Positions 41,868-52,300 of a stretch of 64,000 bases of DNA are shown one piece after another. A program made the translations under genes and the position numbers. The DNA comes from Trichomonas vaginalis G3. Its lineage: Eukaryota; Parabasalia; Trichomonadida; Trichomonadidae. Location: the NCBI RefSeq assembly GCF_026262505.1, contig NC_067204.1:13100522-13164521 (forward strand). The letters are read 5' to 3'. Below the pieces are notes generated by a model. That model made no database searches. It was not told the DNA's origin and saw nothing but the letters and a program-made list of their open reading frames with translations. How positions within the stretch are numbered: position 1 is the stretch's first letter; each line of letters opens with the position of its first letter.

Positions 41868-42674
41868 TCAAGCTTGACTTTTTACAATTTGAACTTTGTT
41901 TGCGTAGATATGAATTCTGAAAGAAGTATGAGGGTCTTGTATGACTTTGTACTTCTCCCATAGTTCATGTCTGTCAAACTTACCTGCCATGGACTCTTTC
42001 ATAAGTTCCATGAAATCGTCTTCGGACAATCCGGGGAAAAGTACAATGTCAGTAAGTATTCTCTTTACATCCTTACTTAAACTCTTTGCTGTCTGTACAC
42101 AAATGACAACTGAGATGTTAAAGTGCCTAAGTTTCTTAAGAATTCGACACATGTCTTGTTCTCTATTCTTTAACAAAGGATGAGAGGCGAAATCATCTAA
42201 GATAAGAAGACATCTATGAGGGTAAGTCTTCCAATCGTAAGATTGCAATTTCTTCGAAATGTATTCTATCTCTTTCTGTTTGTTTCTGAAGTGTTTCTTC
42301 TCTAATATTCTCTGCATTTCCTCATTTGGGTCTTTAAACTTCGAATTGACATACTCATTTATAGCATTATACTTCAAAACTCTTCTTTGGTACTTCTTTA
42401 TCCAATCTAACAACTCAGAGTCTTTTATACATACTAACTTAGACTTCTTTATAATATCTTTGAACGAATTGACGGTTTGGTCAAATTGACCAGAAGTACT
42501 ACAAATAACAACTAACTCATAGAATGGGTTCTTCTCATCTAGTTCTTGTTGTTGTGCAGCCATTTTAAGATAAGTGAAAGTCTTACCCGACCCAGGTGGT
42601 GCAATTAGACCTGTTATACCATTCTGAGCAAATAAGAACTTGTCATGTATGGGTTTTATCTGAGCATTTTCCAA
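41868..42674 (-). CDS. A32/FtsK-type DNA-packaging ATPase, Polinton
   Basis: 268 residues, the usual size. Walker A is APPGSGKTF (25-33) and Walker B CLLILDDF (155-162), followed by a helical region with a TDIVLFPGLSEDDF segment typical of the A32-like packaging ATPases of Polintons, virophages and large DNA viruses. These pump the genome into the capsid. Its presence with a capsid gene marks the element as capsid-bearing. Confidence 0.85.
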   Translation of the reverse strand: MENAQIKPIHDKFLFAQNGITGLIAPPGSGKTFTYLKMAAQQQELDEKNPFYELVVICSTSGQFDQTVNSFKDIIKKSKLVCIKDSELLDWIKKYQRRVLKYNAINEYVNSKFKDPNEEMQRILEKKHFRNKQKEIEYISKKLQSYDWKTYPHRCLLILDDFASHPLLKNREQDMCRILKKLRHFNISVVICVQTAKSLSKDVKRILTDIVLFPGLSEDDFMELMKESMAGKFDRHELWEKYKVIQDPHTSFRIHIYANKVQIVKSQA

Positions 42675-42780
42675 CTTCCTCTTGTTCTTATTTAAAACAT
42701 TCTCAATTTCTTGTCAATGTCAGCAAACTTTTTTTCTAACATATTTTTTAGAAAAATTAAAATTTTTATCTTTTTAGAAA

Positions 42781-43059
42781 ATGTCTAGCGATTTCGCTAT
42801 CTATATTCGAGACAAGCTTTTCGACAGCAAAACATCTGTAGACCATAAAATCTTACATAGTGTAAACAAGAAAGGTGAATTTGTTCTAAAGTTCTGTTTC
42901 TGGGAATATGACAAGAACCATAAAACATTAAGCAGAGCAGTCTTAAAATTTGTCAATGACAGACTTGTTGACAGAGATGACGCCTCTTGGAGAGATGAAG
43001 TCCAACAAAACTTCTTAGAATGCAAAGAAGACACATCGCTGTTCTTGAAGATGAAATAG
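42781..43059 (+). CDS. Hypothetical 92-aa protein, Polinton
   Basis: Charged, starts MSSDFAIYIRDKLFDSKTS, with a promoter-like TTTTTATCTTTTTAGAAA directly before the ATG. Downstream, to about 43225, lies Lys/Glu-rich coding-like sequence (KKKREKKEKKVEEEKK type). Function unknown. Confidence 0.5.
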   Translation: MSSDFAIYIRDKLFDSKTSVDHKILHSVNKKGEFVLKFCFWEYDKNHKTLSRAVLKFVNDRLVDRDDASWRDEVQQNFLECKEDTSLFLKMK

Positions 43060-43337
43060 AAAACAGAATAGAAGAGCTATTAAGGACAAAGAACTTTTAC
43101 AAAAATATGGTTCTGAGAAGTTTGACATAACTCCACCAGAAAAGAAGAAGAGAGAAAAGAAAGAAAAGAAAGTAGAAGAAGAGAAGAAAGAACCAGAGCC
43201 AGAGAAAAAGAAATTTGACATGTAAAAATAAAATTTTATTTTAGAACATTTCTGGGTCAATGTCAATGTTCTCTTCCTCTTTAGGAGTAAACACTGGCTT
43301 AGACTCTAAAATCTTTTACCCAATTTACCTTGAACTT

Positions 43338-43658
43338 CTACAACTTTAGACTCATAATATTCATAGTCGTCTGCTTTCTTTGGTTCATAAGGTATAACAA
43401 GTTTGTATGCTTTGCCTTCTTTAAGGTTTGAAACCTTCTGTCAAAACTTTCTTTGACTGTTAACAAACCTTCTATGTCTAAGTCTTCAAATTTCGCACCA
43501 TTTTTAGTCACAATAGCAAACTTAACTGGTTCGATGTTCCAAACTTTGCTGAATGAAGACTTTTCAAAATGGTAGAAGTAAACATTCAAATATGTGAATG
43601 GGTCTAGTTCTTCTTTAAGTCCTGACATGTACTTGTTTACTGAGATGAATTTCGTCAT
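43338..43658 (-). CDS. Conserved element protein, homologue of the ORF at 595-1074, Polinton
   Basis: Starts at the internal ATG (MTKFISVNKYMSGL) because the promoter-like TTTTTTTATCCGATAGAAAA lies directly upstream. Its N-terminal ~70 residues share the motif order KF-[IV]-[ST]-VN, [DN]-VYF and N-I-[KE]-P with the protein at window left. C-terminus basic. Function unknown. Confidence 0.5.
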   Translation of the reverse strand: MTKFISVNKYMSGLKEELDPFTYLNVYFYHFEKSSFSKVWNIEPVKFAIVTKNGAKFEDLDIEGLLTVKESFDRRFQTLKKAKHTNLLYLMNQRKQTTMNIMSLKL

Positions 43659-43813
43659 CTTTTCTATCGGATAAAAAAAATATTTTTTTTTAAATTTACT
43701 CAGAAAATTTTTCTGTGTATATACACCATTCTGTACGTCTAAAAGACTTTTGACATTTGCCAAGAATGTTCGTTTAGACGCTGTCATATAACCATATTCT
43801 TGACAATATTGTT

Positions 43814-44930
43814 TTACGAATCGTACAATGACCTTTCATCTAAACACTCAAAGTCAGTTTCATCTATGAACAGTTCATATACACTCTTGTTTGCTTCTAA
43901 CAATGTTTGTCTCTCTTCGGTATGTGGAATTTGTCTTGGATTGAACTTTGAAATATCTAATGTCATAAAATATGAGAACAAGTGGTTGTAAAAGTCAGAT
44001 GTCAAAGTTTCTGACAAAGCGTCAAAATATTCTGTATCTTGCATATGAGAATCTGACGTTCTGACAACTACATATCTTCTGTCAGAACTTTCTAACTTCA
44101 TCGGAACAGCATTGTTTGAAACCATAACGAAGTTTGCAACATTTTCACAAACTCTTTGGTCTTTATATTTCTTTCAACAACTCCAACTTTGTCTGTTATA
44201 AGACTCTTCAAAGCATCTGAGTTCAAAACTTTTGTTGTATCTATACTTTGAAGTTCGTTACATACTATAAGTTTCATATTCTCTATTGAGGAGTTAAACT
44301 TGCCACAGATGTTTTCTAAGTTTGTCATATTCGGGTTCGAATAGCCCTCTAACAGTTTACATAAGATATCTGTAAAGAATGTGTTCTTACCTGTTCCTTG
44401 TTTTCCAATTATAATGAGAGCAGTTTCATTTTTAGCACTTGGATGTTGTAAGATGTTTGCAAACCAACATAAGATATACTCATAAACCTTTTCGTTTCCA
44501 TTGCATATAATTTCTTTGACATGGTCTAACCAAGCTTCTATAATATTTTCTTTCCATTCTACTTGTTCATATTTATATCCAGTGAAGATAGAATAGAAGT
44601 TTGGAGATGGTGTATAAAACTTTATACCACGAACTGAAAAATCTTCTAACTTTGACAATAAGATATCCCAAGCATCTAACATCTTCATGCCAACTTGTAC
44701 GACTTTTTATTTCTTAAGTTTCTGTTTACATTCTTGTTCTGAAACTATTGTCGCTTTAGGTTTGTTAAAGACTACATCCCATTCTTTCATAACATAACAT
44801 TCTGGGGCAGAGTCGACATAAATGACTAAACGTTTCAAATTCTCGACTGCTTTGTTATAGTCTCGAAATGGACAATATTTCTGAATGCTTGGAAGTCATA
44901 AAAATCTGAAACATCTATTCTGTACATTTT
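43814..44930 (-). pseudogene. SF3 (D5-like) helicase region, broken, Polinton
   Basis: Contains a P-loop IIIGKQGTGKNTFFTD and a Walker-B-like LIVCNELQSID at SF3-helicase spacing, in an order typical of D5-type primase-helicases. These unwind DNA for replication in Polinton-like viruses and virophages. The gene is broken in this copy. Confidence 0.7.
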
Positions 44931-44954
44931 TATAAAAATAAAAAAATATTTTTT

Positions 44955-45756
44955 TTATTCTTGACTTTGTTGTTCTTGAGCTATTTGTTGCATTTGTTGT
45001 TCTTGAGCTATTTGTTGTTGAAGTTGTTCTTGTAATACAATACTTTCACCAGTTGCATCTTCCAATTCGAAACTTTCTGCCGTCATTGACAAATACATAG
45101 GACATAAAAGTTTTACAGGAACAAAGTTTGCGTCAACTAAGGTTAAGTTTATGTTTGCTAAAGTGTTTGAGTTTACTAAAGCTGAAAACTCTGCATTCGA
45201 ATGAACAATAGGCAAACCAGCAGAGAATGTGTTATTTATACGCATAAGTATCTTTTGGTCATAGTAGTTTCTGTCGACATTCGAATAACACTTTGAACCT
45301 AAGTTTGAAACAATATATAAAATAGGTGTACTTAAAGTCAATGGAACAGACATTCCTTGTATGACACCTTTTCCTGTTATAGAAACTGTTGGTATAAAAC
45401 CAGATATAAGTTTTGTATTATAGCTCATATTGTTTATAGTAAACTCAGTCGGACATCCAAAACATAATGAAACCTGCTCTAGTTGCAGCACATGTTACAC
45501 CCGTACTTAAAGTATTAAATAAGTCAACAAAACCTGTTGGTGGTATATCTGAGTAAGTATCTTCAAAGGAGTATTTTTTACCATTCACAACAATAAAATC
45601 TTCTGGTGTCAAAAGAGCAAAACAAGCTTTAGTCGTCATTGTGTTTAAGGTTAGTTTACAATATCGTCCTTGAGGACTTTGTAAGTTTGTTGTTATAGAA
45701 TTATATGACTCGGGGTTTTTAGTCGTAATAGTATAAACCATTATGTCTTCTGCCAT
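44955..45756 (-). pseudogene. Probable capsid-associated (penton-like) protein region, broken, Polinton
   Basis: Beta-rich sequence (MVYTITTKNPESYNSI; LISGFIPTVSITGKGVIQG; INNTFSAGLPIVHSN) ending in a Gln-rich tail. Its position next to the major capsid region is that of the minor capsid/penton gene in Polintons, but I could not confirm the fold. Confidence 0.45.
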
Positions 45757-46335
45757 TTACTTAGCAAATAAATTTAATGAAATGTTGTGGTCGTCAAATA
45801 TTTTTATAACGTCTGGGAAACTATATTTTAAGTTCAACGTTTCACCTCCTTTCATAACGTATATCTTGTCAATGACATTATATGAAACACCACAGCAACT
45901 AATGTCGGGTTCTATTTCTTTGATGTTTATATCGTCTGCCTCTGTCAAAAGTTTCAATAGTTTCTTCAAAACTTCATGAGGTGCAATGACATATGAGTTC
46001 ACTTTTACAGGGTTGTGTTCGACAAGTTTAACATTATACTTAAAGCTTGACAAATCTTCTCCTGAGTTTGAAGTTTGTCTTTCAGTTGTTGGTAGTCGTT
46101 TCGAATATCTGCAACAGAACTTAAGTCTCTGCTAACTTCAGGATATGTTGGTTCTTTTACAGGAACAATTGTTATACCATCTTGTCTTCGTATGGTTTCC
46201 CCCTTCAACATCTCTGTCTTTGACATTGACAATAACACTTTGACTGTTTGTTTGAGTTGGTGAATTTAACTTCACATCTGCCACCGCCATTAAACCTTTT
46301 GAAACACTTACGCTTCTATTTTTCGGAAATGACAT
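45757..46335 (-). pseudogene. Small-gene region, broken, Polinton
   Basis: Coding-like minus-strand sequence, including a readable 98-residue stretch at 45757-46053 (MSSFKYNVKLVEHNPVKVN...). It begins at a motif-bearing start at 46335 and is broken in between. No family recognised. Confidence 0.4.
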
Positions 46336-46353
46336 TTTACTTAGAATAAAAAG
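46336..46353. promoter_or_regulatory. Bidirectional promoter-like spacer
   Basis: 18 nt (TTTACTTAGAATAAAAAG) between divergent ATGs, with the same design as the spacers at 29485 and 31869. Confidence 0.55.
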
Positions 46354-46635
46354 ATGGACGTATTCGAGTATCTCTTCGAATTGAAGCAGAACAAAGTTTA
46401 CACACACAAACAATACAAATACATTGACAGAAATAGTTCTTTATACAAACAATGGTATAGAATAGCAATATTTGCTGAACCAAAATATTTCCATAAAGCA
46501 AAGAAAGTTGGTATAACTGAAATGGTGAAAGTTCTTGAAGCAGACAAAAATATAACTTCAAAACTTACAGATATTTCTAAAGGTAAGTTTATAAATACAA
46601 TATTATGTCAAAACTGGCGTACTGTCAATATTTGA
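46354..46635 (+). CDS. Hypothetical 93-aa basic protein, Polinton
   Basis: Starts MDVFEYLFELKQNKVYTHKQ; Lys/Tyr-rich, with a possible helix-turn-helix-like part (ITEMVKVLEADKNITSKL). It converges on the major capsid region. Function unknown. Confidence 0.45.
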   Translation: MDVFEYLFELKQNKVYTHKQYKYIDRNSSLYKQWYRIAIFAEPKYFHKAKKVGITEMVKVLEADKNITSKLTDISKGKFINTILCQNWRTVNI

Positions 46636-46661
46636 CGGAGAGAAGTCAGTTCAAGAACAAC

Positions 46662-48265
46662 TTACTGACCTGCTGCCAAAATCTGCTCGATGGAAGCTGT
46701 CGTTATGCCAATCTGAGGAGCCCCAGCAGGTTTCATCGAACGAATCTTCAAAAGAGCATCTTCCGTGAAAAGTGCTATTGGTTTTGTAAACTTCTTTGCT
46801 TTCAATTCATCTGGACCGTCTCTGTCACCAGTATATTGTATTTGAACTGTACCAACAGTTGAAATACCACCCATAAAGTCTTCTGAGTCAGCAAATGGAA
46901 TGCCAAGCCAAAAGTTTGAACGGTCTCCATTTGTATATTGAGTTTTTGACTTCCTGTATGGGTCCATACTTTCACATATGGCATAATAGAACTTTGCATT
47001 TCAGGTTAATGGTTGTTGTGAAGTTGTTGTTAAAGTTCATAGCATCTAATGTCAAGTTGTATGACCTCATATCCTCAACTGTAGAATATTCTTCTCTTGG
47101 ATAATATTTGCCATCTATGTTTATATGATATTTAATACCGGGTTGTAGAAACAAGAATAGTCATTTATAGTTCGTCTGAACAGTACAAACATAGTATCTG
47201 CATGTTTCATTGCAGTTGTTAAAGCAATATCTGTTCTTGCACCTGCGGCTCCTGGATTTTGGTTTCCAACTTCACCTGCAAAGTCTTTGACAGATATTTG
47301 GTGTATAAGGAACATAAGTGGAACTGCAATATATTTGGCAGCTAAAGCATTTGAAATATCTGGGTCCAACATATAAACGGCAAGTCTGCTTTCTATTCTC
47401 TTGCATTCAAATTTTTCGCATGTGAACTTAACTGGGTCCCAGCATCTCCAGCAGCATTGAAATAATAGTTTACTTCAGTGTTGAGGTTTGAGAAACCAAA
47501 GTCTAAGTCAACTTTGTCTTTGCAAAAGTCACAGAACTTGGCTCCACCAGTTCCAGCTACAGTAATGCTGAATGGGTCTTGTGTTGGTGCAATGACTAAG
47601 TTATTTTTGCTTGGAGTAAGTTCGATAGAAATTTTTCCTGCCCAGTTTGGCAAGTATCTTAAAAACCTGAAGATGAGGAAAGATGACAAAGGAACTCTAA
47701 GTTTCAGTTTTACTTTGGTTACTGCTGCAGCAGTTTGTCCAGAAAGGTTAACATAAACTCCTGGAACGTTAGGGTCAAGTCTTCTTATTTTCTCAATGGT
47801 GGCATACTGGTCTGTTTGTTCTCTAGCTTGTGGTTGTACTGAGTTTCTCAAAGCGAACCATTCATAGTTTGCCCATGTTACTGTTTGAACTAAGTCAGAG
47901 TTAGAATATATCTTATATCCCATAAAAACTTCTGGAGCATATTGGTATCCGACATAGAAAATTCCATTGCAACCTTTCTTGTCAGACAACTTGGCAGAAG
48001 GTTTTATTTCAATGTCTTGTTCCACGTATAAGAATGAGTTGTCAATAGAAATAATATGAAACCTGTCGCAAGCAATATCTACTGTTGTTGAAGAACCTTC
48101 TCCAAACTCACCTACGTTTCCATAAGAAACAGCAGTTGTATATTCGTAAGTTCCAGGAACTATTTCTGACCTTCTAATGGCATTGTCGCATTCGTTATAC
48201 CATTCGGAAACATTTCCGTTCATGGCATCCAAAACTGTTGGCGTTATATTCTGAGCGGCGTACAT
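46662..48265 (-). pseudogene. Major capsid protein (double jelly-roll type) region, broken, Polinton
   Basis: The longest readable part (47393-48265) starts MYAAQNITPTVLDAMNGN and is rich in beta strands and aromatic residues (FLYVEQDIEI, GIFYVGYQYAPEVFMGYKIY, LRVPLSSFLIFRFLRYLPNW). Size, strand and place beside the packaging ATPase and the minor capsid region match Polinton major capsid genes, which adopt two stacked jelly rolls. The assignment rests on context and composition. The gene is broken. A TATTTTTACCCATATGAA leader precedes it. Confidence 0.65.
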
Positions 48266-48428
48266 TTCATATGGGTAAAAATATAGAATAGTTGGATTTA
48301 TATATCATAATAGAACCCACTCGGACCAAGCTTTACTTTCTTCCTGACTGAGTTTTTACTGAATCTTTAACTCTCTTTTTCCTTCATTGCCACTACTTTC
48401 ACTAGATGAAGTTACTTCTTCACTACTT

Positions 48429-48880
48429 TCACTTTGTTCTACTCTTCTCTTCTTCTGGCGCTTTTGGTAACTTGCCCTCTGCTTCAAGTTGTTGCATCTT
48501 TGCCTCATGTTCACCTAGTATGTTGTAAATTTCCCATGTCCTTTTTGCCTTTGGGCTCTGGTCGCCCATCTCAGGTAACCTATATCCTAGAAAGATTTTG
48601 TCATAGTTTGTATTTGAGTCTTCGCTTATTGTTTGCATGACTCTTTCCTGAGTTTCCGGTTCAAGCTCTTCAAACAGAGCTTGTCCATATGGAATAAGCT
48701 CGTTTCCAAATATATGTTTTGTAGCCATTCTGGTTTTCTTTCCATGTTACCAATAATATCTTTTGTGAATGGGAAAGCTTTTACCCAATGTTTCAGTCTT
48801 GCGTCATTTATTTCTGTAGTTGGTTTTATTTTGTCAAGGAACATGTTTTTCAATACTAACATTTCATTGGTACTGTCCAT
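48429..48880 (-). pseudogene. Small acidic protein region, broken, Polinton
   Basis: Readable stretch MATKHIFGNELIPYGQALFE and a Lys/Glu-rich C-terminus. Between the capsid region and the 901-residue gene. Broken; family unknown. Confidence 0.4.
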
Positions 48881-48890
48881 TTGAGTTTTC

Positions 48891-51596
48891 TTAAATATTC
48901 ATCCCTTCTCGGTTCATTGTCTGCAAAGTAAGTTTTATGACATTTTGTAAACTTTCGTTTGCAAGGTCATGTACAATAGGTTCTCTTCCTTCTGTCTCCC
49001 TAACTTTCTTTCTAAACTCTTCACCAAATATACCATCTCTATGGTTCTGTGTAGTTCTTTGAGATAAATGTTCTAGAACGTCAGGTGTTATATTTCCATC
49101 AGCCATGTTCATTTCATACTGGTTCAAAATATCTGCATCTTTCATATCTTTCAATGGCATTAAAGCCGCGCTGAAAATACCAGCTATATCTGGTTCACCA
49201 TTCACTTCCATTGCGTCTACAACTTCTTGGAATTGTGGTTGTAAGTTTATGAACCACCTATCCGGATTAGCTTTATGACCCCATCTCATTGTAGTTCCAT
49301 AGTCTGCAGAAACAAAAGTAGGTTTGTTTCCATATTGGTTAGGTTCTGAATGAACTTTAAACAATGTTTCATTTCTATATGTTTTGGTGAAATTTAACCT
49401 TTTATTTTCACCGAGTTCAGCCAAAGATTGAACGTTATATGGTCGTAAGTAAAAAGGATTGTTGTATTTGCGTACACTTTCTTTCAGTTCTTCCATTCTA
49501 TGCTGAATATTTTCATCTGATGTTGGAGTCTTTTGTATGTCGGCGAACATTTTTCGATATTCTTCTACTATGTCAGCCGAATTTTTCTTAGACTCTTGGA
49601 AAGATTCCATATTCTCCGCATACTCTTGTTGAGGGTCAAGATTTTTCGGCTGTTCCAAATCTTCATCTAGTTCTGTGAAGTTAGTTTCCAAAGGAGGGAT
49701 TTGTTTGTTTCCTTCAGGCTCTTCTAGCTGTTGTTGCTGAACTATTTCTTCCATGTCTGGTTGTATCTGAACTTCTTCCTGTGGAGTTTCTTGTACCTCA
49801 TCTGCTGGCATTTCATATATTCCGAGACCGTTTTTAAAAAGTTCCCTATCTAAGTCATCCGGACTCATAAACCTTTCTTCTTTCGTTCCGTCTCTATTTT
49901 TTACGCGTTTCATGAAGAGAGTTGAATTATCATTTAGCTCTGACACCAAATATCTCGGAGTAAATTCAGTCATGTCATTTGGATGATATGCTATTAAATC
50001 ATATCCCTTAGCGAGCTTGTATTTTCCAGGTTTGAAATTATATCCCATTTGGTGCTGAACCATAAAGCTAAATAGGTTCGGGTCAGTATTTCCTTCCTTG
50101 AACTTTCTAATAGCTTCTTTATATCTGTCACTAAAGTCAAGAGTATCTGGGTAACCATAATTTTCCTTAAGCATTTTTAAGAATTCTTGGTTTCCTTGTT
50201 CTCTACTTCTTTTATGTCCTTGCTCTGTTTGTGGTTGTTGCTGTGCAGTGTTTTGAACTGTTGGTTGCTGTGCAGTGTTTTGAACTGTTGGTTGTTGTGC
50301 TGGATTTTGAACTGTTGGTTGTTGTGTTGGTTTTGGTGCATGCCTGTGTCTGTGTCCATGTGACGATGTAAATGTTTTAGGTAGTCCTGGTGCAGGTGCT
50401 TCTCTTGGAGGGTTTGGTGGTATATAAGTTCCACCAGCTGGCACATATGTTCCATCTGCAGCATAATGTCCTACCTGACTTTTCGTTCTTAAGAAAGCAT
50501 TTACTAGGTCTGTTTTGGTCTGTTGTAACTCTTTTTCTTGACTTTCCACAACAGTTGCTCTAACAGCGTCATAAGCACTTTGAACTGCCTGTCTCGTTGC
50601 TGCATCTGTTATTTTCGTCATATTTTGTGCTACTTCTCTTAACTCTTTGTCGAAACCTTCAGACTTCAGTTTCTTTCCAGATGAGAAGTCGTTCACTAGT
50701 TTCACCTTACTATGAAGAGCTTCGAAGGCGTTCTTAAAGTCAGCATTCGTTAAAGCTTCATTTGAACTGTCTTCATCCGCTTGTATTTTTGTCCTTATTG
50801 ACCCTATAAGTTGGGCTGCTTTAGCGTTGGCTTGGGCATCTAACCAGTCATTATTAGCTTTTATATATTCTGCGCTTTTCATTGCCTTTTGCATGGCTGC
50901 GTCGTTATTTTTACTTTCTTGTGCTAAGTTTTCATACTGTACGGTTTGGTTTTGCAACTGTAAAAGTTTTTCTGCCTTTACATTTGCTTCAACTTCTTTT
51001 TTATACTCATCGCTATCCATATATGTCTTCAGGGCTTTTTGTTTTATTTCTTCATCTTTCAGTACTTTATATTGAGTAGTATGGTTTTTCAAATTTATAA
51101 CATCTTGTTCCATTTTTGCTACTTCTGCTGCTTTTTCTGACACTTTTTTCGCATATTCCTCTGTACTTAGTTCTTTCAGTTGTTCTTCTTTCTTCTTTTT
51201 CTCTACGTTTAACTCATTGAGTTTCTTTGTGTGTCTGTCATATTCTAGTTTCTTTTCGTTTTCACTTATTTGTTTCTGTATGTCTATGTTTGACTTTTTG
51301 ACATCTGATATTTGATTTTTGAGTGAACTCAAATTCATTTGACTTTGAGGGTTATAAGCTGTTCCGTCTGCAGCTCCACCATAGCCTGCCATTTTCGCTA
51401 AAAGTGCCGCTCTTAAACCTCCACTCTGTGCACCAATAACTCGGTTTAAAAGCATAGGATTGCTTGACATTTGTTGCAACATAGTGGGGTCATTCATTAT
51501 TTGTTGTTGCAACTGTTGTTGTGGTGTCAGTTTTACTATTGGATGTTTCAATGCTCTCTTCCTCTTACGTATATTCTTACGTAGCTTACGTGGCAT
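48891..51596 (-). CDS. 901-aa coiled-coil and disordered protein, Polinton
   Basis: The rightmost gene of the element, read inwards. Residues 1-20 are very basic (PRKLRKNIRKRKRALKH). About 95-370 is a long Lys/Glu-rich coiled coil (KKKKEEQLKELSTEEYAKKV and similar). About 395-470 is a Pro/His/Gln-rich segment with tandem QQPTVQN(T/P)A repeats. The C-terminal ~430 residues are mixed and contain a possible globular part (FYLRPYNVQSLAELGENKRL, DYGTTMRWGHKANPDRWF). It may be a virion core or scaffold protein, or a protein packaged with the DNA. No known family is recognised. CTTTTTAACTTCACTTAAA precedes the ATG. Confidence 0.65.
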   Translation of the reverse strand: MPRKLRKNIRKRKRALKHPIVKLTPQQQLQQQIMNDPTMLQQMSSNPMLLNRVIGAQSGGLRAALLAKMAGYGGAADGTAYNPQSQMNLSSLKNQISDVKKSNIDIQKQISENEKKLEYDRHTKKLNELNVEKKKKEEQLKELSTEEYAKKVSEKAAEVAKMEQDVINLKNHTTQYKVLKDEEIKQKALKTYMDSDEYKKEVEANVKAEKLLQLQNQTVQYENLAQESKNNDAAMQKAMKSAEYIKANNDWLDAQANAKAAQLIGSIRTKIQADEDSSNEALTNADFKNAFEALHSKVKLVNDFSSGKKLKSEGFDKELREVAQNMTKITDAATRQAVQSAYDAVRATVVESQEKELQQTKTDLVNAFLRTKSQVGHYAADGTYVPAGGTYIPPNPPREAPAPGLPKTFTSSHGHRHRHAPKPTQQPTVQNPAQQPTVQNTAQQPTVQNTAQQQPQTEQGHKRSREQGNQEFLKMLKENYGYPDTLDFSDRYKEAIRKFKEGNTDPNLFSFMVQHQMGYNFKPGKYKLAKGYDLIAYHPNDMTEFTPRYLVSELNDNSTLFMKRVKNRDGTKEERFMSPDDLDRELFKNGLGIYEMPADEVQETPQEEVQIQPDMEEIVQQQQLEEPEGNKQIPPLETNFTELDEDLEQPKNLDPQQEYAENMESFQESKKNSADIVEEYRKMFADIQKTPTSDENIQHRMEELKESVRKYNNPFYLRPYNVQSLAELGENKRLNFTKTYRNETLFKVHSEPNQYGNKPTFVSADYGTTMRWGHKANPDRWFINLQPQFQEVVDAMEVNGEPDIAGIFSAALMPLKDMKDADILNQYEMNMADGNITPDVLEHLSQRTTQNHRDGIFGEEFRKKVRETEGREPIVHDLANESLQNVIKLTLQTMNREGMNI

Positions 51597-51809
51597 TTTA
51601 AGTGAAGTTAAAAAGCGGTTTTTGACAGATGTTTATATGACACTATTTGTTCAGCACAAAAAACTACTCGGTCAAAGTGTTGTCAGTTTTGTAAAATAAC
51701 CGTCCTATCTCATTCTATAAGGGGGAAAAGGCTTCTCAAAGTATACTTCCTTTGAACGCCTGTAACTTTTCCTGTAGCGACGATAGACCCTTACTTGTCC
51801 GGACAAAGT
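51597..51809. other. Polinton right subterminal region
   Basis: No ORF of note; leads into the right terminal repeat. Confidence 0.4.
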
Positions 51810-51883
51810 TATACTAAACATCTTCAGGGCTAGAGGGCACGAAGTGCCTGGAGGCCCCACTACCTTTTTTTTTTTTTTTTTTT
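51810..51883. repeat. Polinton right terminal inverted repeat
   Basis: Ends with GCCCCACTACC and 19 T, the reverse complement of the left end. Confidence 0.9.
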
Positions 51884-52061
51884 ATTTTATTTATCATGTA
51901 TATATCTAATGAAGATTATATATGTAGAAGATAAGTACCTTAATATGTACGTAAATTTTAATGAAATTTATACAACATTATAAAAATTTATGAATAAAAA
52001 CTTGATATAAAATAACATTTTTATTTTTACTAAGAAAAAAAAAGGTTTTTGATAATAAATT

Positions 52062-52300
52062 TATTTTATTTCGAAAAAGTAGCAATAATCGTAAAAGGGT
52101 ATTGATAGGCTTGCTAAAGTAACTAATTTTAGCTGTCAAATACTTTTGTATTTTGAAGTAAATTAGTATAAATTTGTTTTTACTTTTATTTCGAAAAAGT
52201 AACAATAATCGTAAAAGGGTATTGATAGGCTTGCTAAAGTAACTAATTTTAGCTGTCAAATACTTTTGTATTTTGAAGTAAATTAGTATAAATTTGATAT
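52062..52300. repeat. 120-bp tandem repeat, 2 copies
   Basis: TATTTCGAAAAAGTA(G/A)CAATA opens each copy, 120 bp apart, with one or two differences. It lies in the old element that flanks the Polinton, or just beyond it. Confidence 0.85.

Larger units (their letters stand above)
26786..51883. mobile_element. Polinton/Maverick-type element, ~25.1 kb, fossil
   Basis: The terminal inverted repeats are about 75 bp (26786-26860 and 51810-51883), each starting with a ~20-nt A/T homopolymer and then GGTAGTGGGGC. They differ at only one or two positions. A 5-bp duplication, ATTTT, flanks it (26781-26785 and 51884-51888). Diagnostic parts are retroviral-type integrase, A32-type packaging ATPase, SF3 helicase and a major-capsid region, plus adenine methyltransferase, tail-fibre-like protein and KilA-N proteins. 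No family B DNA polymerase is visible. Near-identical termini point to a fairly recent insertion, but roughly ten or more reading-frame breaks are spread over several genes, so it is treated as broken. Confidence 0.9.
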
